36,830 nucleotides of DNA from contig JAPLGH010000074.1 in assembly GCA_026390285.1 (NCBI GenBank), forward strand, positions 1 through 36,830. Reading direction: 5' to 3'. Shown one piece after another: positions 1 through 9,407 of this stretch. Every line of letters begins with the position of its first letter. Position 1 is the first letter of the stretch. This stretch comes from Caldisericota bacterium (GTDB lineage: Bacteria; Caldisericota; Caldisericia; Cryosericales; Cryosericaceae). Below the pieces are notes generated by a model that was not told the origin of the DNA, made no database searches, and worked only from the letters and a program-made list of their open reading frames with translations. A program made the position numbers and the translations under genes.

Positions 1-69
1 TAACATGAGCAACCTGCAAGTCAAAAGGCACTGCGAGCACCCCGCTGGCCTTCCCAACCTAGTGTCGCA

Positions 70-1890
70 GTGAAAGAAACCGTGCTTCTGCTATACTCTC
101 CGAAGCAGGATGCATCCTGCAGAAAGGGGGTGGGGAAATTGACACAGCACTTTGTTGGGCTCACAGCACCGGCGCGGCTCCTAGCCAAGATCGCATTTGC
201 CAGTTCGGCCGGCGCCTCGGGAGATGTGCTTCTCGTCCTTCCCAAGACTTCGGACCAGGAAATCGGCCGCGTCCACCGTCTGGTGGCAGCAGCTCGCAAG
301 GCTCTCGGCGCGGCTTCGATTCCTTTCCAGATCGTCGAGGCCGACGAGGCATTCCGTATGGCGACATCCGGAGATCGGTCCCGGACACTCGTCATCGATC
401 TCGACCTCCTGCACCATGAAAATATCGACCTGCTCGGGTCGGCCTGTAACTCGAATTCACAGGTAATTGGCTACAAACTCAAGCAGAACCTCTCCAGAAC
501 CTCGGCTGCCATCTTCGCCCGGGCCGACTCCAATTCCGCTCTTGCCGGCACGGTTGTGCGCCATCTGACTGAGGCTGGGATCGTGGACCAGACGAGCTTT
601 ATCCATATTACTTCCGCAGGCCAGTCTGCCGCTGTCGACGATAGTGTCCTCGAGGCATATGGCAAGGTGAAAGCTGAGGTGCCACAAGCCCGTCTCGCCA
701 TCGAACTGGCCAAAGACGGCGTGGAATCAGCTATCGAACACTGTTCTCTTCACTATGGTGTCCTTGTGCTTGGATTGCCAAAGCACCAAAAAGCGGGATC
801 GGTCACAGAACATCTGATCGCTCTGGCGATGGCAGGACTCCTCCACACAACCACGGTTTTCGTCTATGCGCGCGGCGCAGAAGTCGAGCAGCTGTCAGCC
901 ATGACGAAAGCCATCGAGCCATGGATCCTCAAGAACACATTCTCCCAGGACGAGTTTGCGGACATCGAGCGGCTCCTCCAGGCCAAGCGCGACCACCACG
1001 TGTCGATCTCCCTCGTCTTGCCGGCGCTCAATGAGGAAAAGACGGTCGGACGGGTCATCGACGTCTTCAAGAGCTTCCTGATGGACCAGCGGCCCCTGCT
1101 GGACGAGATCATCCTCATGGACAGCAACAGCGCCGACCAGACACGCGCAATCGCAGCCGCACGTGGCATCCCCGTCTATGTCCACCAGCAGGTACGCCCG
1201 GACCTCGGAGCCTATACCGGCAAGGGCGAGGCGATGTGGAAAGCACTGTTCGTCGCAACAGGAGACATTCTTGTCTTTGTCGACACCGACCTGTCCAATC
1301 CCAATCCGGCATTTGTCACAGGACTTGTCGGTCCCCTGCTCCTGGACGAGCGCCTGAACTTCATCAAGGGGTTCTACCGCAGGCCTGTGCGCATTGTCAA
1401 CGAGTTCGTGGAAGTCGGCGGAGGCCGCGTCACGGAGCTCGCTGCACGCCCGTTGCTCAATCTCTGGTATCCGGAACTCGGAGGACTGTTCCAGCCGCTT
1501 GCGGGGACCGTCGCTGCTCGAGCCGGCATCCTGCGCGAGCTGCATTTCCTGACCGGCTACGGCGTCGAGATCGGGCATGTCATCGAATATGCCCGCAAGT
1601 ACGGCATCGAGGGCCTGGCCCAGTCGGAGCTGGGCGAGATCGTTCACCGCAATCAACCTCTGGAGGCCCTGTCCAAGATGTCGTTTCAAGTCCTGGAAGC
1701 CGTTTTCCAGCTGTCGCCTGGCATGATGGCCCCCGGCATGGCTGACCGTATGAACGGCATCCTGCGCCAGCCCTTCCTCTCCGACACCGGGTTCACGCTC
1801 TTGCAGACACGACTGGGGCAGGAGATGCGACCGCCGGCGTCCTCAGTGCCACCTCTCGATCTTTCACCTGTAGCTGCACCAGGAACCTGA
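70..1890 (+). CDS. Glucosyl-3-phosphoglycerate synthase-like GT2/GT81 glycosyltransferase with N-terminal USP-like extension
   Basis: 606-aa ORF, GTG start; C-terminal half reads SLVLPALNEEKTVGRVI...DEIILMDSNSADQT...GKGEAMWKALFVATGDILVFVDTDLSNPNPAFV...FIKGFYRRP, typical of GpgS-type enzymes; about 310 aa N-terminal region with alternating beta/alpha pattern resembling universal-stress-type domains. Confidence 0.8.
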   Translation: MKETVLLLYSPKQDASCRKGVGKLTQHFVGLTAPARLLAKIAFASSAGASGDVLLVLPKTSDQEIGRVHRLVAAARKALGAASIPFQIVEADEAFRMATSGDRSRTLVIDLDLLHHENIDLLGSACNSNSQVIGYKLKQNLSRTSAAIFARADSNSALAGTVVRHLTEAGIVDQTSFIHITSAGQSAAVDDSVLEAYGKVKAEVPQARLAIELAKDGVESAIEHCSLHYGVLVLGLPKHQKAGSVTEHLIALAMAGLLHTTTVFVYARGAEVEQLSAMTKAIEPWILKNTFSQDEFADIERLLQAKRDHHVSISLVLPALNEEKTVGRVIDVFKSFLMDQRPLLDEIILMDSNSADQTRAIAAARGIPVYVHQQVRPDLGAYTGKGEAMWKALFVATGDILVFVDTDLSNPNPAFVTGLVGPLLLDERLNFIKGFYRRPVRIVNEFVEVGGGRVTELAARPLLNLWYPELGGLFQPLAGTVAARAGILRELHFLTGYGVEIGHVIEYARKYGIEGLAQSELGEIVHRNQPLEALSKMSFQVLEAVFQLSPGMMAPGMADRMNGILRQPFLSDTGFTLLQTRLGQEMRPPASSVPPLDLSPVAAPGT

Positions 1891-1906
1891 CCACGATGTA
1901 GTCGAC

Positions 1907-3544
1907 ATGGTCCTGACTGACGCTCAGAACCAACCGTGGTGGAAACGAGGCGTCATCTATCACTGCTACGTCCGCAGCTTCATGGACGGCAACGGCGATG
2001 GCATAGGAGACCTGCCTGGGCTGATCAGCAGGCTGGACGTCCTGCGCGACGGTACACCAACGTCGCTCGGCATCGAAGGGCTCTGGCTGTCACCTGTGTA
2101 CCCTTCCCCCAACCGAGACTTCGGCTATGACATCAGCGACTACCGAGCAATCGACCCCATGTACGGCACGCTGGATGACTTCGACCGCCTCCTGGCTGGC
2201 GCCCGCTCACGGGGCATCCACCTCATCATGGATCTTGTCGTCAACCACAGTTCGACCGAACACGCGTGGTTCAGGCAAGCGTGTACCTCCCGCGAGAATC
2301 GATTCCACGACTATTACGTCTGGAGCCACGGACGGGCCGGCAAACCTCCCAACAACTGGGGTTCAACCTTCGGAGGATCAGCCTGGGAATGGAATGAGCA
2401 GACCCATGAGTTCTACCTGCACAGTTTCCTCAAGGAACAGGCCGACCTGAACTGGCGCAACCCCCGGCTTCGCGAAGAGGTCCGGGGCATCATGCGATTC
2501 TGGATGGAGCGGGGTGTCGACGGCTTTCGTCTCGACGTCGCCAACTACTATGTCAAGGACGCCCAGCTTCGCGACAACACTCATGAACTGGTCATTGCCC
2601 AACCCATGCCCGGCAACCCTTCGAAAACGCTGTTCATTCCGATGTCACGCGAGGTGTATGATCACACCGTGGACCAGCCGGAAACGCACGACGCCCTGCG
2701 CGAAATGCGGGGCGTTATCGACGAGAAGCCCGGGCGGATGATGGTGGGCGAGATCACCCAGCGCACGCTGAGTCAGGTACTTTCCTACTATGGGAACCAC
2801 GAAAGTGAACTGAACCTGGTATTCAACTTTTTCTTTTTCGTTCGACGTTTCAGGGCAAAAGACTTCCGCGACATCATCAGGCAAACCCTCGATCTGCTGC
2901 CCGAGGGCGCTTGGCCCGCATGGGTGTTGAGCAACCATGACGTCGTCCGCGCGGTGTCGCGCTACCACCTGACGCCTGCGATGACGAAGAGCATGATAGG
3001 GCTCCTTCTTACACTCAAGGGAACGCCGTTCCTTTACAATGGAGAGGAGCTGGGGCTTGCGAACACGCCCATCCCCAGGAGACTGGTTCAAGATCCTGTG
3101 GGCAAGAGATACTGGCCCCTTCCCGTTGGCCGGGATGGTGAACGCACACCCATGCCATGGGATGCGTCACGGGGCACCGGCTTCACCACCGGAACGCCAT
3201 GGCTGCCCGTCCATGCGTCTGCCACGACGTACAGTGCTCAGTCGGCTGACCCAACCTCGGTACTGAGCTTTACGAGACAGCTGTCATGGTTCAGGTCGCA
3301 CCATCCTACACTGAACGCGGGCGACATGTCGATCGTCGACGGTCCGTCGGACACCTGCCTCTGCTTCACTCGCACATCACCTGCAGAGCTCATGACGGTG
3401 ACCATCAACCTGTCCAGCCGGACTGTCCCGATTCCACGGGGCAGCTTCACGTCAGACCAGACGCCTCTGTTCAGTACAGAGGAGCAGCCATCCAAGGACA
3501 GCCTGGCTCCCTGGGAGGTCAGGATAGCGGCCGCCAGCGCATAG
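1907..3544 (+). CDS. GH13 alpha-amylase family glycosidase (alpha-glucosidase / oligo-1,6-glucosidase-like)
   Basis: WWKRGVIYHCYVRSFMDGNGDGIGDLPG N-terminus; DLVVNHSS, GFRLDVAN (nucleophile Asp), MMVGEI (acid/base Glu), LSNHDVVR (third Asp) all present. Confidence 0.88.
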   Translation: MVLTDAQNQPWWKRGVIYHCYVRSFMDGNGDGIGDLPGLISRLDVLRDGTPTSLGIEGLWLSPVYPSPNRDFGYDISDYRAIDPMYGTLDDFDRLLAGARSRGIHLIMDLVVNHSSTEHAWFRQACTSRENRFHDYYVWSHGRAGKPPNNWGSTFGGSAWEWNEQTHEFYLHSFLKEQADLNWRNPRLREEVRGIMRFWMERGVDGFRLDVANYYVKDAQLRDNTHELVIAQPMPGNPSKTLFIPMSREVYDHTVDQPETHDALREMRGVIDEKPGRMMVGEITQRTLSQVLSYYGNHESELNLVFNFFFFVRRFRAKDFRDIIRQTLDLLPEGAWPAWVLSNHDVVRAVSRYHLTPAMTKSMIGLLLTLKGTPFLYNGEELGLANTPIPRRLVQDPVGKRYWPLPVGRDGERTPMPWDASRGTGFTTGTPWLPVHASATTYSAQSADPTSVLSFTRQLSWFRSHHPTLNAGDMSIVDGPSDTCLCFTRTSPAELMTVTINLSSRTVPIPRGSFTSDQTPLFSTEEQPSKDSLAPWEVRIAAASA

Positions 3545-3560
3545 TCTGTGGAACGGGTTG

Positions 3561-4622
3561 TCACTCCGCTACGCAGGAATTCTTCCTCCCGGTAACGTCG
3601 CGGCCGATGACGACGACCGTGTCAGGACTCCCATCCGTCCTGACCAGTGCGCCACTGACTTCGACCTGCCGGGTCGAACCTGATGCGTCTTGGACATCGA
3701 AGACTTCCAATGGCTCGGTCCCTCCGAGCAGCAGCCGATTGAAGAGTGCCATGGCACGACTGAGATTGGCAGGTACGACCACATCGACGACGTCCCGCCC
3801 AATGAGGAGGGTGGAAGATACGCCAAGAAACTCGCACAACCGGGCATTCGCCAGGGTGATGCGCCTGTCGAGGTCGACCATGCAGATGTGCTCAGTCGAC
3901 CTGTTCAGGAAGACATCCAGCTGCTCCCTGCTCCTTTGCAGATCCTGCTCGTTCCTCCGCATCTCGGTGACATCAAACCCGATGCCGGCGACGTTTGCGA
4001 CAGAGCCCCGGATGTCCCACACCGGCACCTTGGCCGTGTGGTAAAATCGGTGTTCGCCGTCCGTGACATCGTCGTAGTCATGTGCCCACCCTTGTCCCGT
4101 GTCGAACACCATGTCATCCGTGGTCTCAAACTCCAGGGCGCGCTCGGGCGCAAAGAGTTCTCTGTCGGTGTGACCGATGAGCTCGTCGACCTCTCTGCTC
4201 TGCCAACGAGGCAGCATCGGATTGGTCTGTACCCATGCCAGATTCCCTGCCAGGTACCTATGGTCTCTCGACTTCAGCCAAACTGCAGCGGGAATATTGT
4301 CCATCAGCGCCCGGATGAAGGCGCGTGACTCCTCCAGTGCCTCCATGTTTTCCTGCCGGGCAAGAAACCTCTGCTGGAGGATGAGGGCGCGGACCGCTGC
4401 CCAGATCAAGACGCCGCTCGCGAGAGCGGCGATGGCCATCAGCACCTGCTGGCGAATGCTCAGACTGTTGGCGAAATCACCCAGCAGTGCTCCCCATAGA
4501 ATCACATAGAGGCATGCGGCCAGAGTGGCTCCAGTCCTCGCCCGCCTGAACCACCACGTCGGCCTTCCTGTCGCACGTGCTCCCTTACGATTGCTGCTGG
4601 TTGCTGCATTGTCCAACTTCAT
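3561..4622 (-). CDS. Membrane-anchored tandem PAS-domain protein lacking an output domain
   Basis: Start taken at MKLDNAATSS with AGAAGGTGG SD upstream; two TM segments, then two PAS domains (MDNIPAAVWLKSRDHRYL..., ...HICMVDLDRRITLANARLCEFLG...); ends at VVVIGRDVTGRKNSCVAE where a kinase/GGDEF domain would usually follow. Confidence 0.75.
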   Translation of the reverse strand: MKLDNAATSSNRKGARATGRPTWWFRRARTGATLAACLYVILWGALLGDFANSLSIRQQVLMAIAALASGVLIWAAVRALILQQRFLARQENMEALEESRAFIRALMDNIPAAVWLKSRDHRYLAGNLAWVQTNPMLPRWQSREVDELIGHTDRELFAPERALEFETTDDMVFDTGQGWAHDYDDVTDGEHRFYHTAKVPVWDIRGSVANVAGIGFDVTEMRRNEQDLQRSREQLDVFLNRSTEHICMVDLDRRITLANARLCEFLGVSSTLLIGRDVVDVVVPANLSRAMALFNRLLLGGTEPLEVFDVQDASGSTRQVEVSGALVRTDGSPDTVVVIGRDVTGRKNSCVAE

Positions 4623-4715
4623 CCGTCCACCTTCTCTCTTGACATCTGTGAGCGTACCCATCATGGAGGACCTGTCAAACACACCCGAAGAGCTCAGACC
4701 CCTCGAAGCCTTTCC

Positions 4716-4743
4716 TTGACAAAGGAAGCGGTCCCATTAGAAC
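4716..4743 (+). promoter_or_regulatory. Candidate promoter for the GH4 operon (TTGACA-16-TAGAAC) with an inverted repeat over the -35
   Basis: TTGACA at 4716, 16-bp spacer, TAGAAC at 4738; TTCCTT-GACA-AAGGAA inverted repeat overlaps the -35. Confidence 0.4.
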
Positions 4744-4849
4744 ATTACCGGGAAGGATCGCCAGTCGTGCCGCTGGTCGAAGACACGCTGACGGATACCC
4801 TCTACCGGATGCGCCATGGCGTGCCGGTGTGCGCCGACTGGAGGCAACG

Positions 4850-6175
4850 ATGAAAGTCAGCATCATTGGTGGGGGTGGAACAAGAGTCCCGATCCTTGTG
4901 GGCGCTCTGCTTGACCTCCAGGAACGGCTCGATCTCACAGAGATTGCGCTCATCGATCCCGATAGCGAACGGTTCGCCGCCATGGACAAGGTCATATCGG
5001 CCATCGTCCAGGACAGAAACAGAACCGTCGAGATCTTGCACGCCGGTACATTCCGCGAGTGCGTGACAGGAGCCTCCTTCGTCATCGCCGCCATACGCGT
5101 GGGCGGCGACCATATGCGTACGCTGGACGAACGGATTCCCCTCTCGATGGATGTCCTGGGCCAGGAGACCGTCGGCGCAGGTGGCTTCGCCATGGCTGTC
5201 CGTACCATCCCCGTCGTGCTGGACATGCTCAAAGAGCTGCGTGAGGTTGCGCCTGACGCCTGGTTCATCAACCTCACGAATCCGTCGGGGATCATCACAC
5301 AGGCCATCGTCAGCCACGGAGGCTTTCACAACGTCGTCGGCATCTGTGACGCGCCGACCTCCATCGGCATCCTGCTGGCCTACCTCCTCAAGGTGAAACC
5401 AGAAGATCTGGTGCTGGATTACTATGGGCTGAACCACTGCGGTTTCGTCAAGGGCGTCTACGCTCTCGGGCAGGACGTACTGCCCCAGGTCCTTTCCATA
5501 ATCGACCAGATGCCCGGCTTTGAGGAAATGACGCATTTCTCGTCGGAATTCGTGCGCCGACTGGGCAAGTTGCCCAACGGGTACATCTGGTACTACACCT
5601 TCAAGCGCGAATCACTTGCGGCCGTCAAGGCTGGTACGGAAACACGCGGCGAGGAGGTGGAACGCCTCAATGCACGGCTGTTCGCCGACCTGACGACCGC
5701 TGATGATCCCAAGGTCGTCTACGACACATATTTGGCTGCGCGCGAACACGGTCAGCTCCCAGAGGAGTTTCGGACCGCTATGAACCTCAAAAGTGGCCAG
5801 GGGTACAGCGCGGTTGCCATGGACGTGCTGCTTGGCCTGGCAGGCAAGGGCCAGGCTGTTGTCCCCGTCAATGTCATGAACCGTGGAGCGATTGCCGGCC
5901 TTGCTCTCGACGATGTCGTCGAGGTCCCGTCCCTGATCACGGAACGCCTTGTCCGCCCGCTGGTGGTCGGACCGATCGACAGGGAGTCACAACTGCTCAT
6001 CGAGCAGGTGAAACTGTACGAGAGGTCCCTCGTCGACGCGGTCGCGTACCGCGACCTTGGGGCTCTCATCGAGGCTCTGGCACTCAGTCCACTGGTCCCC
6101 TCGCCGGCCGTGGCACGAGATCTCGTCCTGGCGTTCAAAGAGCAGGAAGCCCCATACTTCGACGGCTTCAAGTAG
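4850..6175 (+). CDS. Glycoside hydrolase family 4 (NAD/metal-dependent 6-phospho-glycosidase/alpha-glucosidase-like)
   Basis: MKVSIIGGGGTRVPILVGALLDL N-terminal dinucleotide fold; WFINLTNPSGIITQA, VVGICDAP, YYGLNHCGF motifs; SD GGAGGCAACG-ATG. Confidence 0.85.
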   Translation: MKVSIIGGGGTRVPILVGALLDLQERLDLTEIALIDPDSERFAAMDKVISAIVQDRNRTVEILHAGTFRECVTGASFVIAAIRVGGDHMRTLDERIPLSMDVLGQETVGAGGFAMAVRTIPVVLDMLKELREVAPDAWFINLTNPSGIITQAIVSHGGFHNVVGICDAPTSIGILLAYLLKVKPEDLVLDYYGLNHCGFVKGVYALGQDVLPQVLSIIDQMPGFEEMTHFSSEFVRRLGKLPNGYIWYYTFKRESLAAVKAGTETRGEEVERLNARLFADLTTADDPKVVYDTYLAAREHGQLPEEFRTAMNLKSGQGYSAVAMDVLLGLAGKGQAVVPVNVMNRGAIAGLALDDVVEVPSLITERLVRPLVVGPIDRESQLLIEQVKLYERSLVDAVAYRDLGALIEALALSPLVPSPAVARDLVLAFKEQEAPYFDGFK

Positions 6176-6206
6176 CCGCACGCATCCGCAATTCCCTGGA
6201 GGCAGC

Positions 6207-7568
6207 ATGAACTTCTGGAAGAAGCTTGCATACAGCTTCGGTTCGATGGGGGCAGGCCTGCCCGAGAACTGCTTCACGACGTGGGCCATGTACTTCTACG
6301 TGGACAAGTTGGGGCTCTCGCCGAGGCTCTTTGCCACAGCAATGCTGATCTATACGGTCTGGAACTGTCTGAACGACCCACTGTTCGGCTACTGGTCTGA
6401 CCGAACGCATACCCGGTGGGGGCGACGGATTCCCTATATCGCACTGGGAACGCTGCCCTTGGCGCTTGCCTTCTATTTAATCTGGGTCCCGCCGGCCGGA
6501 ATCACCGGCATGGCCATGTTCTGGTACTATCTCGCCATCATTTTTGCGTTCGACGGGTTCTACACGCTGGTCATCCTCAACTGGACGGCACTATACCCTG
6601 AGATGTACACGACGACACAGGATCGTAGTGTCGTCAATGCCTGGCGCCAGGTCCTCGGCATTGTCGGGGTCATCGTCGGGGTCGCACTTGCTCCCATCCT
6701 CATCGCCAAGTTCGGCTGGAAAGGACTGGGCGTCATCATCGGCAGCGGCACTGCGCTCGTCATGTTTGTTTCGCTGCTTGGCTCCAAAGAGAACCCGCGG
6801 ATACAGGGTGGCGAATCGCTGTCGCTCGGCCCGGCCATCAAGAATACGCTGATCAACAAGTCCTTCGTGACCTTTGTACTGTTCAACCTGTTCTTCCAGA
6901 CCGTCTTAGTCATGGTACAAGGTGTCATTCCCTTCTACACCCAGTTTGCGCTGCTGCTCACTGACACCCAGAAGACATTTGTGTTGCTGGCTGTGTTCCT
7001 CATGGCCATCATTTCGCAGTTGCTCTGGAACAAGGTCGTCATCAGGGTGGGCACGCGCAGTACAGCCATCATCGGTATTGGCCTGTTCACCGTTTTTCTC
7101 ATACCTCTCGCATTTGTGAAGACCCTTGGTGTCGGCATTGCCTTCTTCGCCCTTTTGGGGGTCGGGCTGGGTGCTCTTCTTCTCGTGGAGGACATGATGG
7201 TTGCCGATATCTGCGACGAAGATTACCTCAAGACCGGCACACGCCGCGAGGGCATGTACTACGGCGTCAACGCCCTCATCATGCGCAGCAGCGTCGCCAT
7301 TTCTGCTGGCATTATCGCCTTCGTCCAGATCAGGACACACTACGTTGCCAAACTGACCGATCCGACACTGCAGCCTCATACGGCGGTTGTCGGTTTTCGT
7401 GCCCTGATGAGCGGCATCCCTGCAGTGCTCATGCTTATTGCGCTCGTGTTCATCCTCATGTATCCCCTGTACGGCAAGAAGCTGGAGGCTGTCAAGAAAC
7501 AGTGTGCTCTCACCACCGCGTCGTGCCCCGATCCGGGAGCTCCTTCTCCCGGCACGCCTGCCATCTGA
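6207..7568 (+). CDS. MFS sugar transporter, GPH (glycoside-pentoside-hexuronide) type
   Basis: MNFWKKLAYSFGSMGAGLPENC..., SDRTHTRWGRRIPYI signature, about 12 TM segments; SD GGAGGCAGC before ATG at 6207. Confidence 0.8.
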   Translation: MNFWKKLAYSFGSMGAGLPENCFTTWAMYFYVDKLGLSPRLFATAMLIYTVWNCLNDPLFGYWSDRTHTRWGRRIPYIALGTLPLALAFYLIWVPPAGITGMAMFWYYLAIIFAFDGFYTLVILNWTALYPEMYTTTQDRSVVNAWRQVLGIVGVIVGVALAPILIAKFGWKGLGVIIGSGTALVMFVSLLGSKENPRIQGGESLSLGPAIKNTLINKSFVTFVLFNLFFQTVLVMVQGVIPFYTQFALLLTDTQKTFVLLAVFLMAIISQLLWNKVVIRVGTRSTAIIGIGLFTVFLIPLAFVKTLGVGIAFFALLGVGLGALLLVEDMMVADICDEDYLKTGTRREGMYYGVNALIMRSSVAISAGIIAFVQIRTHYVAKLTDPTLQPHTAVVGFRALMSGIPAVLMLIALVFILMYPLYGKKLEAVKKQCALTTASCPDPGAPSPGTPAI

Positions 7569-7584
7569 ACGGAGGCCCTGGACA

Positions 7585-8325
7585 ATGAACTGGAATGAAT
7601 TCCTGCCGATCCCGCCCATCGATTCAGCACAGAAGTACGTCGTGTTCCAGCCACATTCCGATGATGCCGTCTGGTTCGCCGGCGGCCTCCTGCTCAAGCT
7701 GGCCAAGGAAGGGAAAGACGTCACGCTTGTCACGATGACCGACGGCTGCCTGGGCAGCACGGACGTCTCGATGACACGCGAACGCCTGGTCGAGATCCGC
7801 CGTGAGGAGGACCAGAAGGCTGGCGAGGCCATCGGCGTTCATAAACACCTGTACCTGGTGTTCCACGATGGTTCCCTGCCCCACTGCGGGGAAACGACCG
7901 CGGCGATGGTCCGCATCCTCCGGCAGGAACAGCCGGACGCCGTGCTGGCGCCCGACCCGTGGCTGACGTATGAGGCCCATCAGGACCACCTGAACTGTGG
8001 GTGGTCGGCCGCAGAAAGCCTGATCTACTGCAACCTGCCCCTGTATCTTCCCGAACTGCCCCCTCACGACGTCCGCTTCATCGCGTTCTACCTCACCAGC
8101 AGGCCAAACCAATTTGTCGACATCTCAGCCGAGAACGAGGCGAGGCTGGCAGCCCTCAGCCTGTTCAGGAGTCAGTTCACCCCGGAGACCCTGGAAATGG
8201 CGACCCAGTACCTCAACCTCAAGGCCTCGGAACTGGGTGAAGCACACGGGATGCGGCTGGCAGAGGCATTCAAGGTACTGACCCCTCTCCACCTCCACAC
8301 GAGCGTCGACTCGGAGTCTCTCTAG
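7585..8325 (+). CDS. PIG-L (LmbE-type) family deacetylase
   Basis: VVFQPHSDDAVWFAGGLLLKLAKEGKDVTLVTMTDG (PHxDD motif) and HQDH motif (YEAHQDHLNCGW). Confidence 0.85.
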   Translation: MNWNEFLPIPPIDSAQKYVVFQPHSDDAVWFAGGLLLKLAKEGKDVTLVTMTDGCLGSTDVSMTRERLVEIRREEDQKAGEAIGVHKHLYLVFHDGSLPHCGETTAAMVRILRQEQPDAVLAPDPWLTYEAHQDHLNCGWSAAESLIYCNLPLYLPELPPHDVRFIAFYLTSRPNQFVDISAENEARLAALSLFRSQFTPETLEMATQYLNLKASELGEAHGMRLAEAFKVLTPLHLHTSVDSESL

Positions 8326-8326
8326 C

Positions 8327-9229
8327 ATGGCTGTGACGTACTATCTCGGCGTCGACGGGGGGACCACCAGAACGAAGGCTGTCGTCGGTGACGATGCTGG
8401 CCACATAGTCGGATCCGGCGAAGGAGGAGCCTCCAACTACCAGGTCGTGGGGCTCGAGGCCGCCATGTCAGGCATCACGGAGGCCGTACGGAGTGCACTA
8501 ACCGCTGCGGACATGTCGATGGCACAGATCGAACGTGCCGTGTTCGGACTGTCGGGCATGGATCTGCCCATGCACCGTGACGTGCTTGAGGAAGCTCTGA
8601 CGTCCGCATTCCCTGAGCTTATCTTCGACCTTGTCAACGATACGTGGATCATGCTCAAGGCAGGGAACGACAAAGGCTGGGGTATCGCTCTGGTGTGCGG
8701 CGGAGGCGCCAACGCCTGTGCCTGCAGTCGCGACGGGGCGTGGGTAACGCTCCGTGGACTTGGCTACGAGAGCGGCCTGCGAGGCGGGGGACTGGACATG
8801 CTGCGCGACATCCTGCATTATGCATTCCTTTCCCATGACGGGACAGGACCGAAAACTGTGTTGGAGCGGACGGTGCTCGAGGTGACGGGTGCCCCCGACT
8901 ACGACACACTGCAGCTCTTGTTCCTTGAGGCCACACAAGACATGGTGGGGCACGGCGAATTGCTGCAGCGGGCTCTTGCTGTCGTGCCGCTGGTCTTCGA
9001 CGGGGCGACGGCGGGCGACGAAACGTGCAAGCACATCCTCCTGCTTCAGGCAGAGTCCCTGGCGGAGGGAATCACGGGACTCATCCGCAAGATGGCCTTC
9101 GAGCATGAGGCGATTGATGTCGTCCTGGGAGGCTCGGTCTTCGGGGGCAGCAATCCCCGCCTGGTCGAGAGCCTGACCCTTCTCGTTCACGAGGAGGCTC
9201 CGAGGGCATTCCTTCATCGTCCTGTGTAA
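8327..9229 (+). CDS. BadF/BadG/BcrA-type ATPase, N-acetylglucosamine kinase-like
   Basis: YYLGVDGGTTRTKAVVGDDAGHIVG phosphate-1 motif, LVNDTWIMLKAG, GIALVCGGGANA; follows PIG-L stop by 1 nt. Confidence 0.82.
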   Translation: MAVTYYLGVDGGTTRTKAVVGDDAGHIVGSGEGGASNYQVVGLEAAMSGITEAVRSALTAADMSMAQIERAVFGLSGMDLPMHRDVLEEALTSAFPELIFDLVNDTWIMLKAGNDKGWGIALVCGGGANACACSRDGAWVTLRGLGYESGLRGGGLDMLRDILHYAFLSHDGTGPKTVLERTVLEVTGAPDYDTLQLLFLEATQDMVGHGELLQRALAVVPLVFDGATAGDETCKHILLLQAESLAEGITGLIRKMAFEHEAIDVVLGGSVFGGSNPRLVESLTLLVHEEAPRAFLHRPV

Positions 9230-9297
9230 TGGCTCTGCAACGTATGGGAAAGTTCGAAGCGGCAACCACCTATGCGGTCCTTGCCAGCCAAGTGGTC

Positions 9298-9321
9298 TAG
9301 CAATAAAAAGTGGAATTGCTA
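9298..9321. repeat. Inverted repeat TAGCAAT-(10)-ATTGCTA, possible stem-loop after the kinase gene
   Basis: Perfect 7-bp arms with A/G-rich loop; no T-tract, so terminator function is uncertain. Confidence 0.4.
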
Positions 9322-9407
9322 CACTGGGAATATGCCTCTGTCCTAAGGCTGTGCTGATTCGACCGCGTCAACCCAGGATCGAGGCATTTGTCTGTCTCCG
9401 AAGAAGT

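Noticed and set aside
895-1689. 264-aa minus-strand ORF antisense to the GpgS-like gene
   Set aside because: High-GC shadow ORF; no recognisable domain, and the + strand frame has clear family motifs.
6906-7832. 308-aa minus-strand ORF over MFS/PIG-L genes
   Set aside because: His/Arg/Asp-rich shadow composition; both sense genes have convincing motifs.
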